Assembly: GCA_950295325.1 (NCBI GenBank)
Contig: OX485803.1
Span: 17,856,001-17,920,000 of the forward strand
Length of the DNA stretch: 64,000 nt
Direction: 5' to 3'
Source: Polytrichum commune
Taxonomy: Eukaryota > Streptophyta > Polytrichopsida > Polytrichales > Polytrichaceae
In this document: positions 1 to 13,325 of the stretch, piece by piece
How the letters are laid out: every line of letters starts with the position of its first letter
How positions within the stretch are numbered: position 1 is the first letter of the stretch
Made by a program: the position numbers and the translations under genes
Notes under the pieces: generated by a model
What the model was told of the DNA's origin: nothing
What the model saw: only the letters and a program-made list of their open reading frames with translations
The model's database searches: none

Positions 1-1877
1 GGGGGAAGGTGCCTTTATTAAAAATAATGTCGAGGCAGAGGCAAGTGGGACATTTGCATTTTTGGAGGTCACATGTGCATGGAAGTAACCAGGATGGTAG
101 ACTGTTATATGGAGGTCAGTTATTAATGTTACCAACTTGTATACGTGTGTAGTTTCGTGTGGAGGGTTGCATAAGCAGTGTGGTGACAATTGCATGAACA
201 ACTTTGTTATGTCAATTTATGCGTAAATTAGCAATATGTTGGTTGGTACAACATGATAGAAGGTGTAGGCAATTGTCATTTTGTTTAAGATGATAAAGAT
301 CACAAAGGTGGGAAATTAAAGGTCAAGAATTTTGTGTTTACAAAAGTTCCACATGTATCTTCCATAGCGGAATTTCAATGTTTGTGTGATTTGGGTATCA
401 GAGATAGAGGCTTGGTTTTAGAACGTGTTTGACCATGTGGTTGAATGTCATTTGTAAGCCATTTGGTGACATAGGGATATTGGAGGTTAGTGTGTGAAAT
501 TAGCTCTAGAGCTAAGATGTTTCTTCTCAATGTATCATTTGAGGTTTCTGATTGAGCCATCATGTTGAGTGGAAATGGATATCAAGGCAGGGCGATACAT
601 GATACGATGCCCTATAAGATGAAAAAGGAAGTTTGGGATGGTCTCGGTGAAAGATCCAATTATTGCGAGTGTGTCTGCTTCATTATTGCCGTGGATGTTT
701 ATGTGGGTGCGTACTTTTTTAACATGTACTTTGTGGGTTGTGTTCCGGATGTGTGTATTGATGGTGGAAATGAGGAATTTGTCAAGGTGATTGTGTTGAG
801 AAGATGGGTGATGAACGTGATTAAGTAAGAGGTAAATGTTGTTTAAATTGTTTATAAACATGAGAGTGTCATGGGGAGGGAGGGGGCATATTGAGTGTGT
901 TAGACATCAAGGAGGATAGTGTATAGTTCGGCACACAGTATGTTGAGTATCCTGGGAGTTTAGCTGCAATAGCAATATTTGTGGGACCATTATAATCACA
1001 TGATCTTGTAATGTTTTCATAACCTTCAGTGTCTAAAGGGGTAGATGAACCATCAATGTAATAGGCATTTTTAAGCGGAAACATAAGAGGGTGAATATTG
1101 GTGAAGTGTTGAGGGAGAGGTGTGGGTGAGGTTATATGAGGTTTTGGGTGGAGGGGTATATCGGTGAAGAATGTAGAGGCCGGGACAAAGCATTTGAGGT
1201 AGACAAGTTTTGTGGAAATTGGGCAGGGGGGTTGACCTATGGATGTGAAGGCATCTAGTAGGGCACTTAGAAATTTTTGAATAATTAGGGTTCGCCAAAA
1301 GTGAATACAAATAAGGGATACAAAAAAGAGGTCTTTGATATTATAATATGTGAGAACATCAAGTGGCGGTGAGTAGTGGAACGTGGGATAGTGTGTGAGG
1401 TGTTGTATGTTTCTTTGTTGTAGAGAATTGGGTGGGTTAGAGGACCAATCTTCATGAGTTATAGTGAGAATGGTAAGATTATTAGGGAAGAGTTGGGAGG
1501 ACACTTTGGTCCATTTCATTATGTAGGGAAGTTGGAGGTTTGGAATATGTGTAAAGCCATTGCCTAGCCATTGATGTGAGAAGGTTGGGCCAAGATAATC
1601 AAATAATTGGTCTATGTTGTGAGGGGAGTAGTGTTGAAAAGATTGGATCGGGCATGTAAATGGAGACGAAAAGTAGGAGTGGGTAAGTTGAGAGGGAGGG
1701 GGTAAGTTGGAAATTGTTTAGTAGTGGTAGTAGGATGTTTGTTGGGAGAGAGTGATGATAGTTAAGTGGATGTATGTGTGTTGATGCCCGTTTGGGGAGC
1801 GATGTAATATATCGTTGGGTGAGGGGGTTAAAGGAGAGGGGAAATTTAGTATCATCAATTCTAATTGTCTTGCTCAA
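1..1877 (-). pseudogene. Decayed LINE retrotransposon, RNase H and C-terminal region
   Basis: This is the 3' half of a non-LTR retrotransposon polyprotein, reading right to left and running off the left edge. Around 1030-1075 the minus strand encodes YYIDGSS, the start of an RNase H domain. The domain ends near 690-730 with AHINIHGNNEAD-like residues, here THINIHGNNEADTLA. Near 60-115 it encodes WLLPCTC followed by a CKC cysteine cluster. The same order and motifs occur in the better-preserved copy at 42649-44340, so both belong to one family. The reading frame is split into several short pieces by stops and frameshifts and the acidic residue in the middle of RNase H is not recognisable, so the copy should be dead. 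No reverse transcriptase part is visible here. Confidence 0.7.
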
Positions 1878-2390
1878 TACGAATTTTAAGCCGCAGTGTC
1901 ACCAACGCTAAATGTTAACCCAACATTATTTGTCATTCCTTGTAAACTTTTTGGGGGATAAAAGATTTGCAGTGTTGCAATTACTGTCACTTACCAAGTG
2001 ATTTTTCATCAAGATTTTCAATCATCCATGATAATATTTCATCACAAGTTGCTGACAAGAGAAGGTAAGATTTTGGCCAATAGATGAAATTATTCATCAT
2101 CCATGACAGTATTTGTTCACTTATTCATAAGAAGTGTCATCCAAAAAATTACCATAGTGACATAAAATACCGTATGACACTAAATACCATATTAAGTGTA
2201 CGAAAAGGCATTTTGATGTGTTATCTTGGTAAGTAAGAGCATGTAACATGTTCACGCGTCATGTAGCAAACTCAACTGTTGAGTATGATTATATTAGAAA
2301 GCCTTTAATCATCTATAACTCACCGCCAATTCTCCCCAAGCCCCGATCTGGTTGCATTCAGAGGAGGAGGAAAAAAGTAATAACATGGCA
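1878..2390. other. AT-rich spacer with a short repeat-end motif
   Basis: No gene is seen. Near 2170-2195 there is a short match to the terminal motif GGTATTTAGTGTCA (in reverse) that marks the TIR elements at 10313 and 22493, so a fragment of that family may lie here. Confidence 0.35.
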
Positions 2391-2394
2391 AAAC

Positions 2395-2655
2395 CACTCT
2401 CCCCATTTTTTTCTTGGGGTAATTTTTTCTCTTGTTTTATTCTCGTTTCGCTATAGTGCAAGTCAGTTTGTCCATTGCAAACTTGCTATGTTTTGTAGGA
2501 CATTCACTACACTGAGGTTGCCCTCGATGTTCACTTCATCCATTCTACAAATGGGTGGGGCAATTCCAAACCGAACGGAACTGAATTACTCTACATCTTT
2601 TTTCAGTTTAGTCTTCAATGGTTGGCAATGCTCTAATTGTAGTGGGCAGCTCTAA
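2395..2655 (+). repeat. Dispersed repeat, copy 1 of 2
   Basis: This stretch is similar over about 250 bases, in the same orientation, to 47330-47570. Shared blocks include CCCCATTTTTTTCT, GCAGGACATTCACT-like sequence and AAATGGGTGGGGCAATTCC. An open frame across it is not conserved in the second copy, so I read it as non-coding repeat DNA. The partner copy has a perfect 19 bp inverted repeat that is degenerate here. Confidence 0.6.
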
Positions 2656-3353
2656 TGGAAAGTCCAGCCATTGGCCCCAACAGCAACCGGCCATCCCGGA
2701 ACTATAATGTCAGAGTTTTTTCAACGGGCAGCCCGACTGCTCAGAATTTAAAAAATCATGCCCGTCTGCCCGAAAGGTTTTTTGCTGCCCAACTGCCCGT
2801 TATATAAGTTTTTCATGTCCGCTCCATGAAGAGAGCTGCAAACCCAACTAACTAAACACTAATTTCTAGACCAACCCTCAATTTGATGAAAAAACCATCT
2901 ACATTTAAAGACACCCTCCCGAAATTGAAAGGTAGTTAACATTCTATAGCTAAATACAAGGATAATGAAGCAATCAAACATGAAAAAACACCAGCAACTA
3001 AAAAATTTAGAGTGGAAATTGTGGGATGTTGTCATTTTATATAAGATTGAGCAAATGTTATTCTTTTTCATACAATTGTCCACCTAATGCTAGAGTGGTT
3101 AAGAAGTAACCCAAGATACAAGAAGAATATCACATCTCTAAACTACGAAACCAAGATACAATCAATGTCAAATGAAGACACATGACGTTGGCCAAAGCTG
3201 CTTTCTCGAGACTCAACACATCTCTCACCCCAAATTTTAGTGTTTTGTGGTTCTTCAACAAATGATTCCTCAACACACATTCGGGGAGAACCAACTCCCT
3301 TATTTGAATCATGCTTCTCTTCACATTCTTCCTCCCAATCACGATCACCCAAT
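2656..3353. other. Spacer without a recognised gene
   Basis: Only short spurious frames are seen. About 2690-2800 holds a GC-richer patch with repeated GCCCG words. I recognise no element. Confidence 0.3.
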
Positions 3354-4262
3354 TCAACTGGATTGATCCTTGTATTGGGTGAAGAATGTGTGTGTGTGTG
3401 TGTGAGCATGTAGAGTAAGAGGAGATTGAGCATGAGTAGGAGGTGAGTGCAGAAGAGGATTAGCCAGGAATTCCGTGTCGAATGTGGTGGGGAGTACCGA
3501 ATCCGGTTCCGTCAATCTCTTCAATTTCACAAGTTCCTCATCTTGCCTCAAGGTGTAGTACTCACATGCCATAAGGTCCACTGCGGCATCAATGTTGATT
3601 CCCAAAAAAAATTGTGCATCGGTGTCTTGCAAAATTTGAGCATCCATACAAGTTGGTCGCCCACCTCTAATGAAGTGGGAGCTTGTGCATGTGCCACTTG
3701 CTCTCTAGTCTTTCTGTTCACCAATTCTTCCTTTGCTTTCTTAACACCTAGTGGCCGATAATTTGGAGATTCCTTTGCTAGCCAATTTGCTTGTGCGCCC
3801 AAAGATGAATGTTCCGCCACCTCGCTCTCCATTACAAAATCTTCCGGGGTACCCAAAGCATCGGCAAACCTCTTCCTCTTAAGGGATTCCAAAGTCTTCA
3901 CCAAATTGATATAGAGCTTCACCTAATGTAGTGTCTCCCTCAAGACACACCCACAATGTTCATACCCAAAATCCAAACCTTTAGGATGCTTTTATTGACA
4001 CAATTCATGAGAATCATGAATAAGATCATCATCACTCTTCCCAATCTCATCAAGAGCCTTCACATTTAGGTAGATCCCATGGAACTTGGACACATTGTGC
4101 TTGATGCTTCCCCACTTCCTCTCTCCAAGCTTCTTGTTGTTTTACCTCAATCATCCTCGACTGCTTATTGTTCCAAACACCTTGTACTCTCACCCAAAAA
4201 ACTTCCTTCTTCAGTTGGGTTGAAGTGATTGGTCTTATGAAATAACTAGGTATGATCTAGCC
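3354..4262 (-). pseudogene. Broken Harbinger-type Myb/SANT-like, NAM-associated gene
   Basis: Read on the minus strand, the segment shows the layout of the plant Myb/SANT-like protein that accompanies PIF/Harbinger transposases and of host NAM-associated proteins. Near 4180-4220 it encodes FWVRVQGVWNNK. Near 4030-4140, in another frame, it encodes ERKWGSIKHNVSKFHGIYLN, the typical RW-x-I-x-x-x-VSKF-x-G block. Near 3740-3780 it encodes SPNYRPLGVKKAKEE, matching the RP-x-G-x-KKAK motif that opens the NAM-associated region. The parts lie in different frames separated by stops, so it is not translatable as one protein. The domain call is by motif only. A dead copy of a host gene is possible, but transposon origin is likelier in this setting. 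Confidence 0.55.
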
Positions 4263-5939
4263 AACAATATCTCTTCTGCTATCACATTATTCTTCCTTTT
4301 AGATTGTTGCATTACAACTAAAGTTTCTAGCTAGCCCCTCTGTTGTTGCTTGAATCCTAGCTCTATCCCCATGCCATGTAGGCAATGGACTGCCACCTCT
4401 ACCAAAAATTGTGACATGATAGTGTTTTCACCAGTGATTGGGCATGAGAATGGGTGAGCCCATGAGCTGGTGAGAATCAAGGGCGAGGGCTTGATTTCCC
4501 CAACTCCGCTAATTGGGCTCTAAGGAACCTCGCAATACCACCTCGGGGTTGTAGCTCATATGTTGGTTGTGGGATCCACGACTTGGTCTATCACGGATAG
4601 GAACATCTTAAACCAAGACATCACCCAAAACCAATACCCTGGAAATCTTGCATAATAAGTACATGTTGATTTTGAGAATGTCCATCATGTGAACATCAAG
4701 CCCTCCTAATGGTGCCAACATAGTTTCCACTTCAAAATTTTGTATTCATTTCAGAGTTGGGTGGGGGGGGGGGAGGAAAAAAAATGAAATGTGCAAGTTA
4801 CATGGTCTTTTTTTCCTACATGTGAAGGAAAAAAAAAATCGGATCATATGGCTACCACATGTATGCCAAATGCCTTAACTTCTCGGTTTAAGGTGCTCCT
4901 ACCTTAGGTCACATGTTTCCTAATTCTCATAAATACTTCTAGTGAATGGTACTAGATGTGTAAAATAAGACCTAAAGCAGACTACTTAGCTTGGGAATGT
5001 ATGTGTCTATGCAAAGGGTCATCAAATCAAGATTCGCTACAATTTGGATTTGTTGATCATCTCACACTAAGGTAGACGTGCCTTAGATGGATTTTTTTTT
5101 TCTGCTTGCACCCACTTCTTGTAGGATATGAAACACGCAATCAATGCAAAATGATTAGAAATTTCAAATATTGCCCTTAGCCATTTGTCTCATTATTTTT
5201 GGAGTTCATATGAACATCTTATTCATTATCAAAGTGAAAATTCTCATGCTTATTAAATGGTCATATAAGTCCTCCCAATCATGATGATGAATGAGCCTAG
5301 GACGATTAGTATGTTTGAACACGTAGTCCAATCTCTTTTGAAAATGTGTCCTTTTGGTGATAATTCTTAGATCCACACCAAACTACATACCACTCAAATA
5401 CACTCTAACCTTGCTAATATCATGCATGTGGCAACCAAAGTGCACGTGATATTGAGGAGGTTTGTTGTGTTAACATGGATGCGTGATAATAGAGAATTAA
5501 TGACTTTTTGAAAACACACAAAGTCAACATTGCAATAATGATGATAATGATAATGAATGCAAATAAATATGGATGCAAATACATATGTGTATTTTGATCA
5601 CCAATGTTGAGTATGAGTATATTTTTGGGTTTTCCTTGACAAAAGATAATGTATAGAATAAGTTTTTAGACCCATGAATATATAACATATGATCTTTGAG
5701 CTTGGCGAGGCGCATATAAGTTGTGTATATGGATGTACATTGAAACCATGCATCCTTTAAGGGTTAATTGCATGCAACGTATTTATGAGAAGCGGGTGCA
5801 AAGGTAAAGTGTTTGTTTGAGGGCCGCTTACCGGTGATGTTCTTTGACAAAGTCATTTTTGTTGGGTCATAAGCAGAGTAACAACAACCACCAGTGGATA
5901 CCCTTTCAATGAATGGGGAAAATCGACTACTACAATATA
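4263..5939. other. Gene-free spacer
   Basis: No coding sequence is recognised. There is a G-run near 4763-4772 and short A-runs nearby. Nothing else with structure was found. Confidence 0.3.
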
Positions 5940-6262
5940 TAGTCCTATTAATGTGGTTGGAAAATTAGCATAAGTCACACTAATTTTCTAGTCAAGGTGG
6001 AAATAACGTGGGCCCATGACCTTGAGTCTTCCCCTAAGTCTTCATAAAGATACTTAACCAACACTTTGAATGTTTCTTGTAGGGGAAAAATAATAATAAT
6101 AATAATCACCCACATCAATTTTCTAGGAAAAAAATTAATGTGACCCATGTTAATATATTCCACTAGAAATTTAGCGAGGGTTGAAAATAAATGTGTCCCA
6201 CACTGATTCTCATTATGACCATGGGCTCTAGAAAATTATTGTGGCCCATAGGAATAGGACTA
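5940..6262. mobile_element. MITE-like element with 10 bp inverted ends
   Basis: The segment begins with TAGTCCTATT (5940-5949) and ends with its exact reverse complement (6253-6262). The sequence just outside and inside is also loosely inverted. It is about 320 bp, has no coding capacity and carries several ATTTTCTAG-like words. The same end sequence recurs at 52155-52164. No convincing target-site duplication was found, so the family is not assigned. Confidence 0.45.
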
Positions 6263-7570
6263 TTTAGTGTAATTACATATGAACACTAGATAATTTGTAT
6301 GTGTGTGTGTATTTTTTTGTAGTTCAAGACTCAAGGTAACAATATGTATTTTTTGACAAAGTTTCTACAAGTTTTCGACATTTGACATGCAAAAACTTGC
6401 ACAAAAATAGATTGCATGTCAATTGACTGTCACGTACAATTCAGATTTTGACATGTAGTCTGACTTATGAAGAAAAAAAACTACATGTCAATTGACACTT
6501 TATAAATTGAAATGACACGTACTACCAAACATGTAACATTGAAGTGACATTTTAGAAGAAGGAAGAATGTAGACGTCAATTGACATTCATTTTCGTTTCT
6601 GAGAACGTCACATGACAGACACTTTGGATTCGAAGTTGAACGTCCAAATACAAATTGTCAAACATACACACTGCAAGGAAACATCCAAATGTTTTCGAGG
6701 AATCTGTGAAACTCACCTCGAATTAGCAAAGAAAACGCCGAAAGATGACAACATGCAACTGGTTGGACTCGGAAACATTTGTGATCGATGTTGACCAAAA
6801 TATGCCCAAAACTCTCCCGGCCACTGTGCCCTTTTGCAAAGATCCAGCACCTTCGATTGAGGAGATGGTCTCCAACACACAACGAGGAGCGTGAGTCTTT
6901 CACCAAAATTAGGGTGGAGTTTAATAATAAAGCCGATATATATATATATATGTCGTGTGTTGGCACGCATGATTGTTGGATATGATTTCCTTCTCACAAC
7001 TCAATATTTTTAGGGTGCCCATTCGCAAACCCAACATCTAAGCTCATGGCATCTAGCACCGCCGTTCTCCTCAAGAGAAGGGATTCGGAGTTGCTAAGAT
7101 AAAGATTTATTGGCGCTAGGATCTAGAAGCTCAAGGTCAGTGGTGGTTTTTCACAAGGTCCCTAATGTGTCCAGGGACATGTTCATAAGAAAATAACGTT
7201 TTTAATGAACGGGTTCTTAGAAAATGAGCCGGTTTTTGGACGTGTCAAATTCACTTTGGATGGGTTCTAAAAAGAATGATTTTTTTGATAATTTTTTCCC
7301 AAAAAATGTAAATGGTACAAATAGCAGTTACATTATGTCATAAATGACATGTGAATATAAGCATGATGCAATCAAACCACTAATACCCAATCAAAATAAC
7401 CATCTTGAAGTGCTTGATTCGTCTGCATACATTAATTCATCAACCACAAAATTTAGAACCTTTTTAACGTAATGTTAAAGATTATAATTGAAAGTAAACT
7501 TAGCGATTGAATAAGAATTAGTATATTTGAAACATGTTCAAAAATGTAACAATAAAGAGCTACTTACCCT
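6263..7570. other. Gene-free spacer
   Basis: Contains a short TA run near 6937-6952 and TG/GT words near 6298-6312. Between 6370 and 6610 the words ACATGTCAATTGACA and close variants recur several times, a small internally repetitive patch. No gene recognised. Confidence 0.3.
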
Positions 7571-7720
7571 TCAAAGAAGTGGATGAATTCTCCTATCCTT
7601 CATGTTTCTCCAAACAAGCATCATTGCATTCCAATTGATGTTTTCAACCGGAATATTTGCACATGAAATGCGCATCAAAGCATCTAAAGTCTCTAACTTC
7701 AAACTAGTATGTAGATGACT
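7571..7720 (-). pseudogene. hAT transposase C-terminal tail, fragment 1
   Basis: The minus strand encodes LDALMRISCANIPVEN, then W, 10 residues, and DRR before a stop. This LD-x-LMRI ... W ... RR pattern is the usual end of hAT-superfamily transposases, after the dimerisation region. Two similar tails occur at 45683-45910 and 50219-50400. No upstream transposase domain is readable, so it is a relic or the last exon of a decayed copy. Confidence 0.45.
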
Positions 7721-7954
7721 TTTGATTAGGTTTTGTTTAGGGAAACCCCTCTTGTGGAGGGAATGTGGGTGGTGACGGACGGGCGATGACAGGTGATGGA
7801 AACACCTTGAGGATAGAGTGTGGGGAAAGAAATGGGAGATTGAAGGACAAGAAATAAAAAAGAAATGATGGTGGCAAAGGAAATTAGAATGGGGTGTACT
7901 AGAAAGATGAGAATCGATAGCAAAAGACAGATAACTGACAGGCATTGAAGGCAC

Positions 7955-8032
7955 AATTTGTCAAGATCCTATTGTTTCCAAGTGCAACCAGTCACATGTC
8001 AACATCTTTCGGTTTTTTTGTTTTTTGTTTCT
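7955..8032 (+). repeat. Short dispersed repeat shared with 21288-21360
   Basis: About 75 bases, including GATCCTATTGTTTCCAAGTG and ACATCTTTCGGTTTT, match 21288-21360 with few changes and in the same orientation. Both lie at the edge of patches rich in CCGGTT/AACCGG words. Confidence 0.5.
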
Positions 8033-10312
8033 TTTTACAAAAAAAATTACCAACATTGTAAGAGACTTATTTATACCTCTTGCGGGACGGGTATTTTCAT
8101 TTTCAAACTGGTTTTGGAACGGGTTTTTTTTCCTTTAACCTTTCCATGGCCGGGTTGGTTTAGAAATATTACCGGTTTTGGGACGGGTTGCAATTTTTTT
8201 TTGCCTTTCAATTCAAGGTTTTTGGACGTGGACGGGCAAAAACTTTGTGAAAAATCAGGCCTGCTCAAGGTTACCGGATACTGGCTGCAGGGAACAGGGA
8301 GCAATTTGAGCCAAGTCCATTCGATCTTGCTCATTCTTCACAAACAAACAATCTGCTTGTGAAGCTTCTTGCTTGTGCTCTTGAATGGGAGACACCAAGA
8401 TCGTTAAGATCCCAACTCGCAGTGCAATCGCCATTCAAAGATAAGATGTGTTGCATGTCGATTTGTGATGTTTCTTCCTTGATTCTGTGACTTAATAAGT
8501 GGGTTTATGGATTCATAAACACCTTTCTTTGAGGACAATGAGGAACCCGTCACAAAGTTATGAGGAAATCATGTTTGAGTACGCGAGTTTCGTCCATCCT
8601 GTTATAATTTTTTATAGTTTTTTGAGTTATGTAGATCTTCGTATTAACTATCTCTCATCATGTATATCTTTATGCAGTGTTTACAATTCGATGGAGCGAT
8701 TGTCATCCCCCCCCCCCCCCTATGTATGTGGAGGAAATTGCTAATCCACAAGCAGCCACTTCAACACTTTCCCCTCGTCCAAAGTCTCAAAAGTTTAATC
8801 CCAATGTGGAGATGTTGTTTCATTTAGAGGCATCGGGAGATGGGGGGGCATTTAGATAGTTGACAATGCAACCCAATATATTTGGGATTGGTTTGGATAT
8901 GGTTTAATTGGAAAGTAGTGGGTGGGAACTGAGACGGCATTATATATGGCAATCTATATACATGCGTATGTATTTCAGAGTTGCATTAATACAACAACTC
9001 GTTTAATTTACTTCTTATATTTGTGTTACATGGATTGCATATTTGGTTTCCCTTGGATAGCCACAATCAATGGAAAGTAGGTTGTGTGACGAATTTCCTC
9101 TTATTAAACCGTCTATGCCCCACATACAAGTTTCTTTCTAGTGCAAAAACTCATTTAATTCATTTCTCAAACCTACATGAATTCTAGACATATATTCCAA
9201 CAATGATATTACATTCAAGCTTGCGTACATAGCTTGGTCATTCATTAGGTTAATTGAACTTTGCTTGAACTACCTGCTCAAATTATTATTGTAAAAATGT
9301 TGCTATTGATGTCAAAATACCACAATTATAGTTTTACTCACTCGCCACTCACAAGTCACCGCTCACCGCTTGCCACTCACATGATAGTACACCCCTCAAA
9401 GAACACATTTGTATGGTTGGACCTCTTATACAAGGTCAAGAGCTTCACATAGGCAATTTCAAAGCCAAAAAATGAAGAAAAACTTCATGAAATGCGGATG
9501 ACATTAGCTTGCCTAGATATTTCGTAGATATGTTCATCATATGGAAACTTATGACATATATATAAATGCAAAGGAAATTTATGATCATATGTTTAGGATG
9601 TGAACAACTTTTGTTAATCAAATTGAAAACTTGTCATTCAATTCATTAAAGGTGACACTTTGTTTCAAATATTTTGTCATGCATATATATATATATATAT
9701 ATATATAGAACTTGGTGATACACATACCAAATTTGAAACCAAAATGACACAATTTGCTATTGTATGAATAATTTAGTTTTAATGCTTTGACAATTAGTAT
9801 TTAGAGAATCTTAACTTCTGATTATATTTCGTTTTTGATTGAATTAGAGAAGAATATGCTCAACAACTCTCTCTCTCTTCTTTTGAAGATTGAGAGTCAA
9901 TAGTTTTTTATAAGTGTAGTGAATATGTTGGGAAGATTTTTCACCAATTGAGGTTGGCCATGAACCCAATGTAGAACCATACATTGTATGGTAACTCAAA
10001 TTCACTTTTCAAAAACATCATTATGAAAGTAAACCTTGCACACAGCCCCGCTCCCCAATAATAATTAAATATAAAAATTGGAAAAAAAAAAACTCTTTCT
10101 TGATAAGGACCTCCAACCATGCACTTAGATGGTATTATCCGCAAGCTTGAGACCACAATGTGGTCTTTTATAAGTTTGGGGGTTAAAGTCCCACCCCAAT
10201 TTAACTACATGGTGACATAAAGTCAAGTTGAATATTGAGTTTAGGCAAACAACACAAGAAGGGGGTTTTTTGTTTTCTCATGCTAGCATTAGCTACAAGG
10301 TGGGCATCTAAA
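8033..10312. other. Gene-free spacer with simple repeats
   Basis: Holds a C-run at 8707-8720, an AT microsatellite at 9683-9707 and a CTCTCT run near 9871-9880. Short open frames near 8500-8860 cross the C-run and show no domain. Confidence 0.35.
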
Positions 10313-10450
10313 CTACAACATTTATGGTATTTAGTGTCACATGCAAAATAGTGTCACTTCACCCTATTTTGAGGCATATGCTAGGTGACACTGATGATTA
10401 ACAACTTCATCATAAGTGTCACCTCACGACACTCGGCGTTCAAGTCCACT
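10313..10450 (+). mobile_element. Partial TIR element related to 22493-23162
   Basis: It begins at 10313 with CTACAACATTTATGG followed by the GTATTTAGTGTCA terminal motif, and continues with sequence matching, in reverse orientation, the right-hand arm of the 22493-23162 element. At 10351-10370 the homologous sequence is continuous, whereas the other copy carries a CACTA-like insertion at that point, so this looks like the unoccupied paralogous site. The other end was not identified. Confidence 0.5.
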
Positions 10451-11416
10451 TACTAATATCATGGTACATTCTCTTCTAGAATGCCGCCTCAATGCCACAT
10501 GCCTAGTAGTGCATGCCGTGCCATTTCAATCTCTAACTTGTCAATTGTCGCGTGGTTTTCTTCTTCACAAATCACACTCCACATGAGGATGTTAATGTTA
10601 TGATTGTCCTCATGCCAATATATTGGTATTGTTTGCTCCTTTTTTGTTTATAATAACCATCGATAGGGGTGATAGAGAACCCACTTGACACTCCAAACTT
10701 GAGGTCACAACCCTCCTTTGATCCCAAAAATAGCACTTTACAGTTGACTCTAATATAGTGGATGCACATTATTTACCAACTGCTAATGTTTAACATCATA
10801 GGTCCATGTTCAACAATACAATGTTTGTATTAATTTGAAGAAGAAAAAGTGCATTTGAACCCAAGGTAGGGAGGTGGACATATCATGGGGGCATGACAAG
10901 TGTAACTAAGGTTGTAGTAGTTTTGTTCATGCGACAGTGTATAATGTGGACCACATTATAACGTTACCTAAAGTAAGTCACACTAAACATCCATCCACAT
11001 CAGTTATTACAATCACTTTAGTTTTGTCGTTTCATTCAAGGTTAGTTTATTTTAGAAGGTGGCCAACACAACGTTTTCTTATTTTCCTTCTTGCTACCAT
11101 CAACTTTTGAGACTTTATAAGGCATGACGATATGCTTTTCCCTATGTTTATAATCAAAAAATTGCTCATTGTCCACTGATTCTGTTATAGAGGGCCTTGC
11201 TTTAGAGGTCTTGGCTGGGTGAACATTTCACATTTGCTTGACCAAAGTCTTCAAAGAGAGACTCTCTTCACCATACTTGGTGGGCCATGAAAAACTTTGC
11301 TTGTGTATGGGGTGAGACACGCATGCCATTATACCTCATAAACTAAAGCCTCAAAAGCCGATGATAGCAAGAAAGTTTGCCCGATCTTATGGGCACACTC
11401 TTAGCATGGCACCACA
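10451..11416. other. Gene-free spacer
   Basis: No gene or clear repeat recognised. Confidence 0.25.
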
Positions 11417-11975
11417 TTGTCTCAGAATGGGATTGAATTTAATCAGTGGGTGGGCTTCTGCATGATTCATGAGGTCCTTGGAAACCTACTGAAACCTTCG
11501 ATACCGCTGCCATTCCGATTCCTGGTCCCCCATGGACTTCAATATTGCTTTGGGATCTCATGTGTTCTATCTTCAAAAAAACAAACCTCCTGGAGATAGT
11601 CGTGAACATGCTTTGAGTCCACAGTTCCTAGTATTCAGTGTCGTTTCTGCACTCGAAAGAATACCTAATCCATTCGAGCATCGCGACTTGAACATGTTTC
11701 CTCACGAACTTCATTCAAAGTTTGAGATTGATAGCTCTCAACTTGTCGTCATCTATTCACCTTACCTTGTCCAGTAATATGTGTGTTCAGCAGTACTAGT
11801 ACTTTTTAAAATCAAAGTTGGCTCTCAAAACTGGATTTGCAAGAGTTTTCATGCATACAATGGTCCACTGTCACTGTATGTACCTGAAGTTGAGAAGGAG
11901 GAAAAAAATAGTTTGATCTCAATCTACCATGCCCATGAAAAAGCACATCAGTTTGTGTGTGTGAAACTTTGGTAA
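11417..11975 (+). other. Cluster of short open frames, not recognised
   Basis: Three short frames lie close together or overlap here; the longest (11532-11777) could encode 81 residues. I recognise no domain, signal peptide or membrane segment. It could be a decayed transposon gene or chance. There is no start context or splice pattern that links them. Confidence 0.15.
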
Positions 11976-13325
11976 TTAGACTTCAAGGTAGATGCGTAGA
12001 CCTTTGGCTGAGGCACATGAGAGTGAGGCAACTTTACTGGCGAATACAAAATGGATACAACATGAACCTGAAAGTCAAAAGACTTCGAGGACTAGAAGTA
12101 CATTCAGAAAGGCTAATTTTCTAGAGTAATGGAGTGTAGTGGTCTATGTGAGATGACGGCTATCAACAACCTGATGATCTAGTTGAAAGGAAGAAAGAAA
12201 TGATGGTTGAAGACATTCATTATAGCATCAGGTGCATGAAATAAAAGAACTTCATAGGTGACATGTTTGATTAAAAAAAATGACCAAAGTTTGAGATGAG
12301 TTGGGCAGTGGTGTAGTAAAAGAATTGTCCTCCCAAGTTTGTTGTTAATTCATTCCAACCGGCTCCCATTAAACCCTAATTTAGGAGTTGATTTGACTAA
12401 AATAGAAAAGATCCCCTAGATATATGCCTAGGGGATGCACATACTTTTATGTATCACGTGACGTATGTTTAACTAAGGGGGTTAACTATTGAAACCATGT
12501 ATTCAGTTTACACACACATAGCGGCTCAAAAACACGTCCTTTATATGTATATATCTATGGGGGGAAAATGTTTCTTCACGGTTTTGAGCTATTTAGAACC
12601 CTTGGGAGGGTATTGAGCTCCCATTATCCAAACAAGGCGAACCACTCCATTCCTCACCAACCATGAGATTGCCTAGGGCTCACATTGAGTGTTCATTTAA
12701 ACACAACGAGAATGTGGTTTCTCACACCACCAACATGTTAGAGTTAAGCATCCAGAATCATAGTGGCACATTTCTAGATTGCTTTATCCGTCCAAGAAAG
12801 AGTGTCAGGTATTGGAGACCAACACAGGGCATGCATGCAAGGCCAAGGTAAGAGTAAACATTGGACACCCGTGCCAACATACAAAGGTATGAAGGAGTTT
12901 TTGTTCCAACAACCACATACCTTCGGATTTTTGGTTTTGCACATATGTTATCAATCATTGTGTAAAGGGTAGCAAGAAGAAGTGGGTGTTGGATTGGCCA
13001 AATCTTCCTAGTGTATTGGCCAGTAAGGTTGGGACTAACCTTACATAGGAGGAGGTTTTCGCATTGGAGGATGTTGAATTTCAATTGCAACAACGTGAGG
13101 CCATGTCTCCACGTTGTCATTTGGGTATAATGCCCAACCTTCCCATCCCCCATTTGCATTTTCATGTTCTAGCAAACTCGAATGCTCACCTCAACACAAG
13201 GTTTTTAAAGGCAACATCATAACTTGTCAACGCCACTGCCTAAGCACAAAAAAAATGGGAGAGTGCATCGCATATGGATGGGTGCTATATGATGGGTGTG
13301 ACAACCATACCCTGGATACAGATCC

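Noticed and set aside
8499..8859. Short frames with a Pro run
   Set aside because: The Pro run is the translation of a 14-base C-run; nothing else supports a gene.
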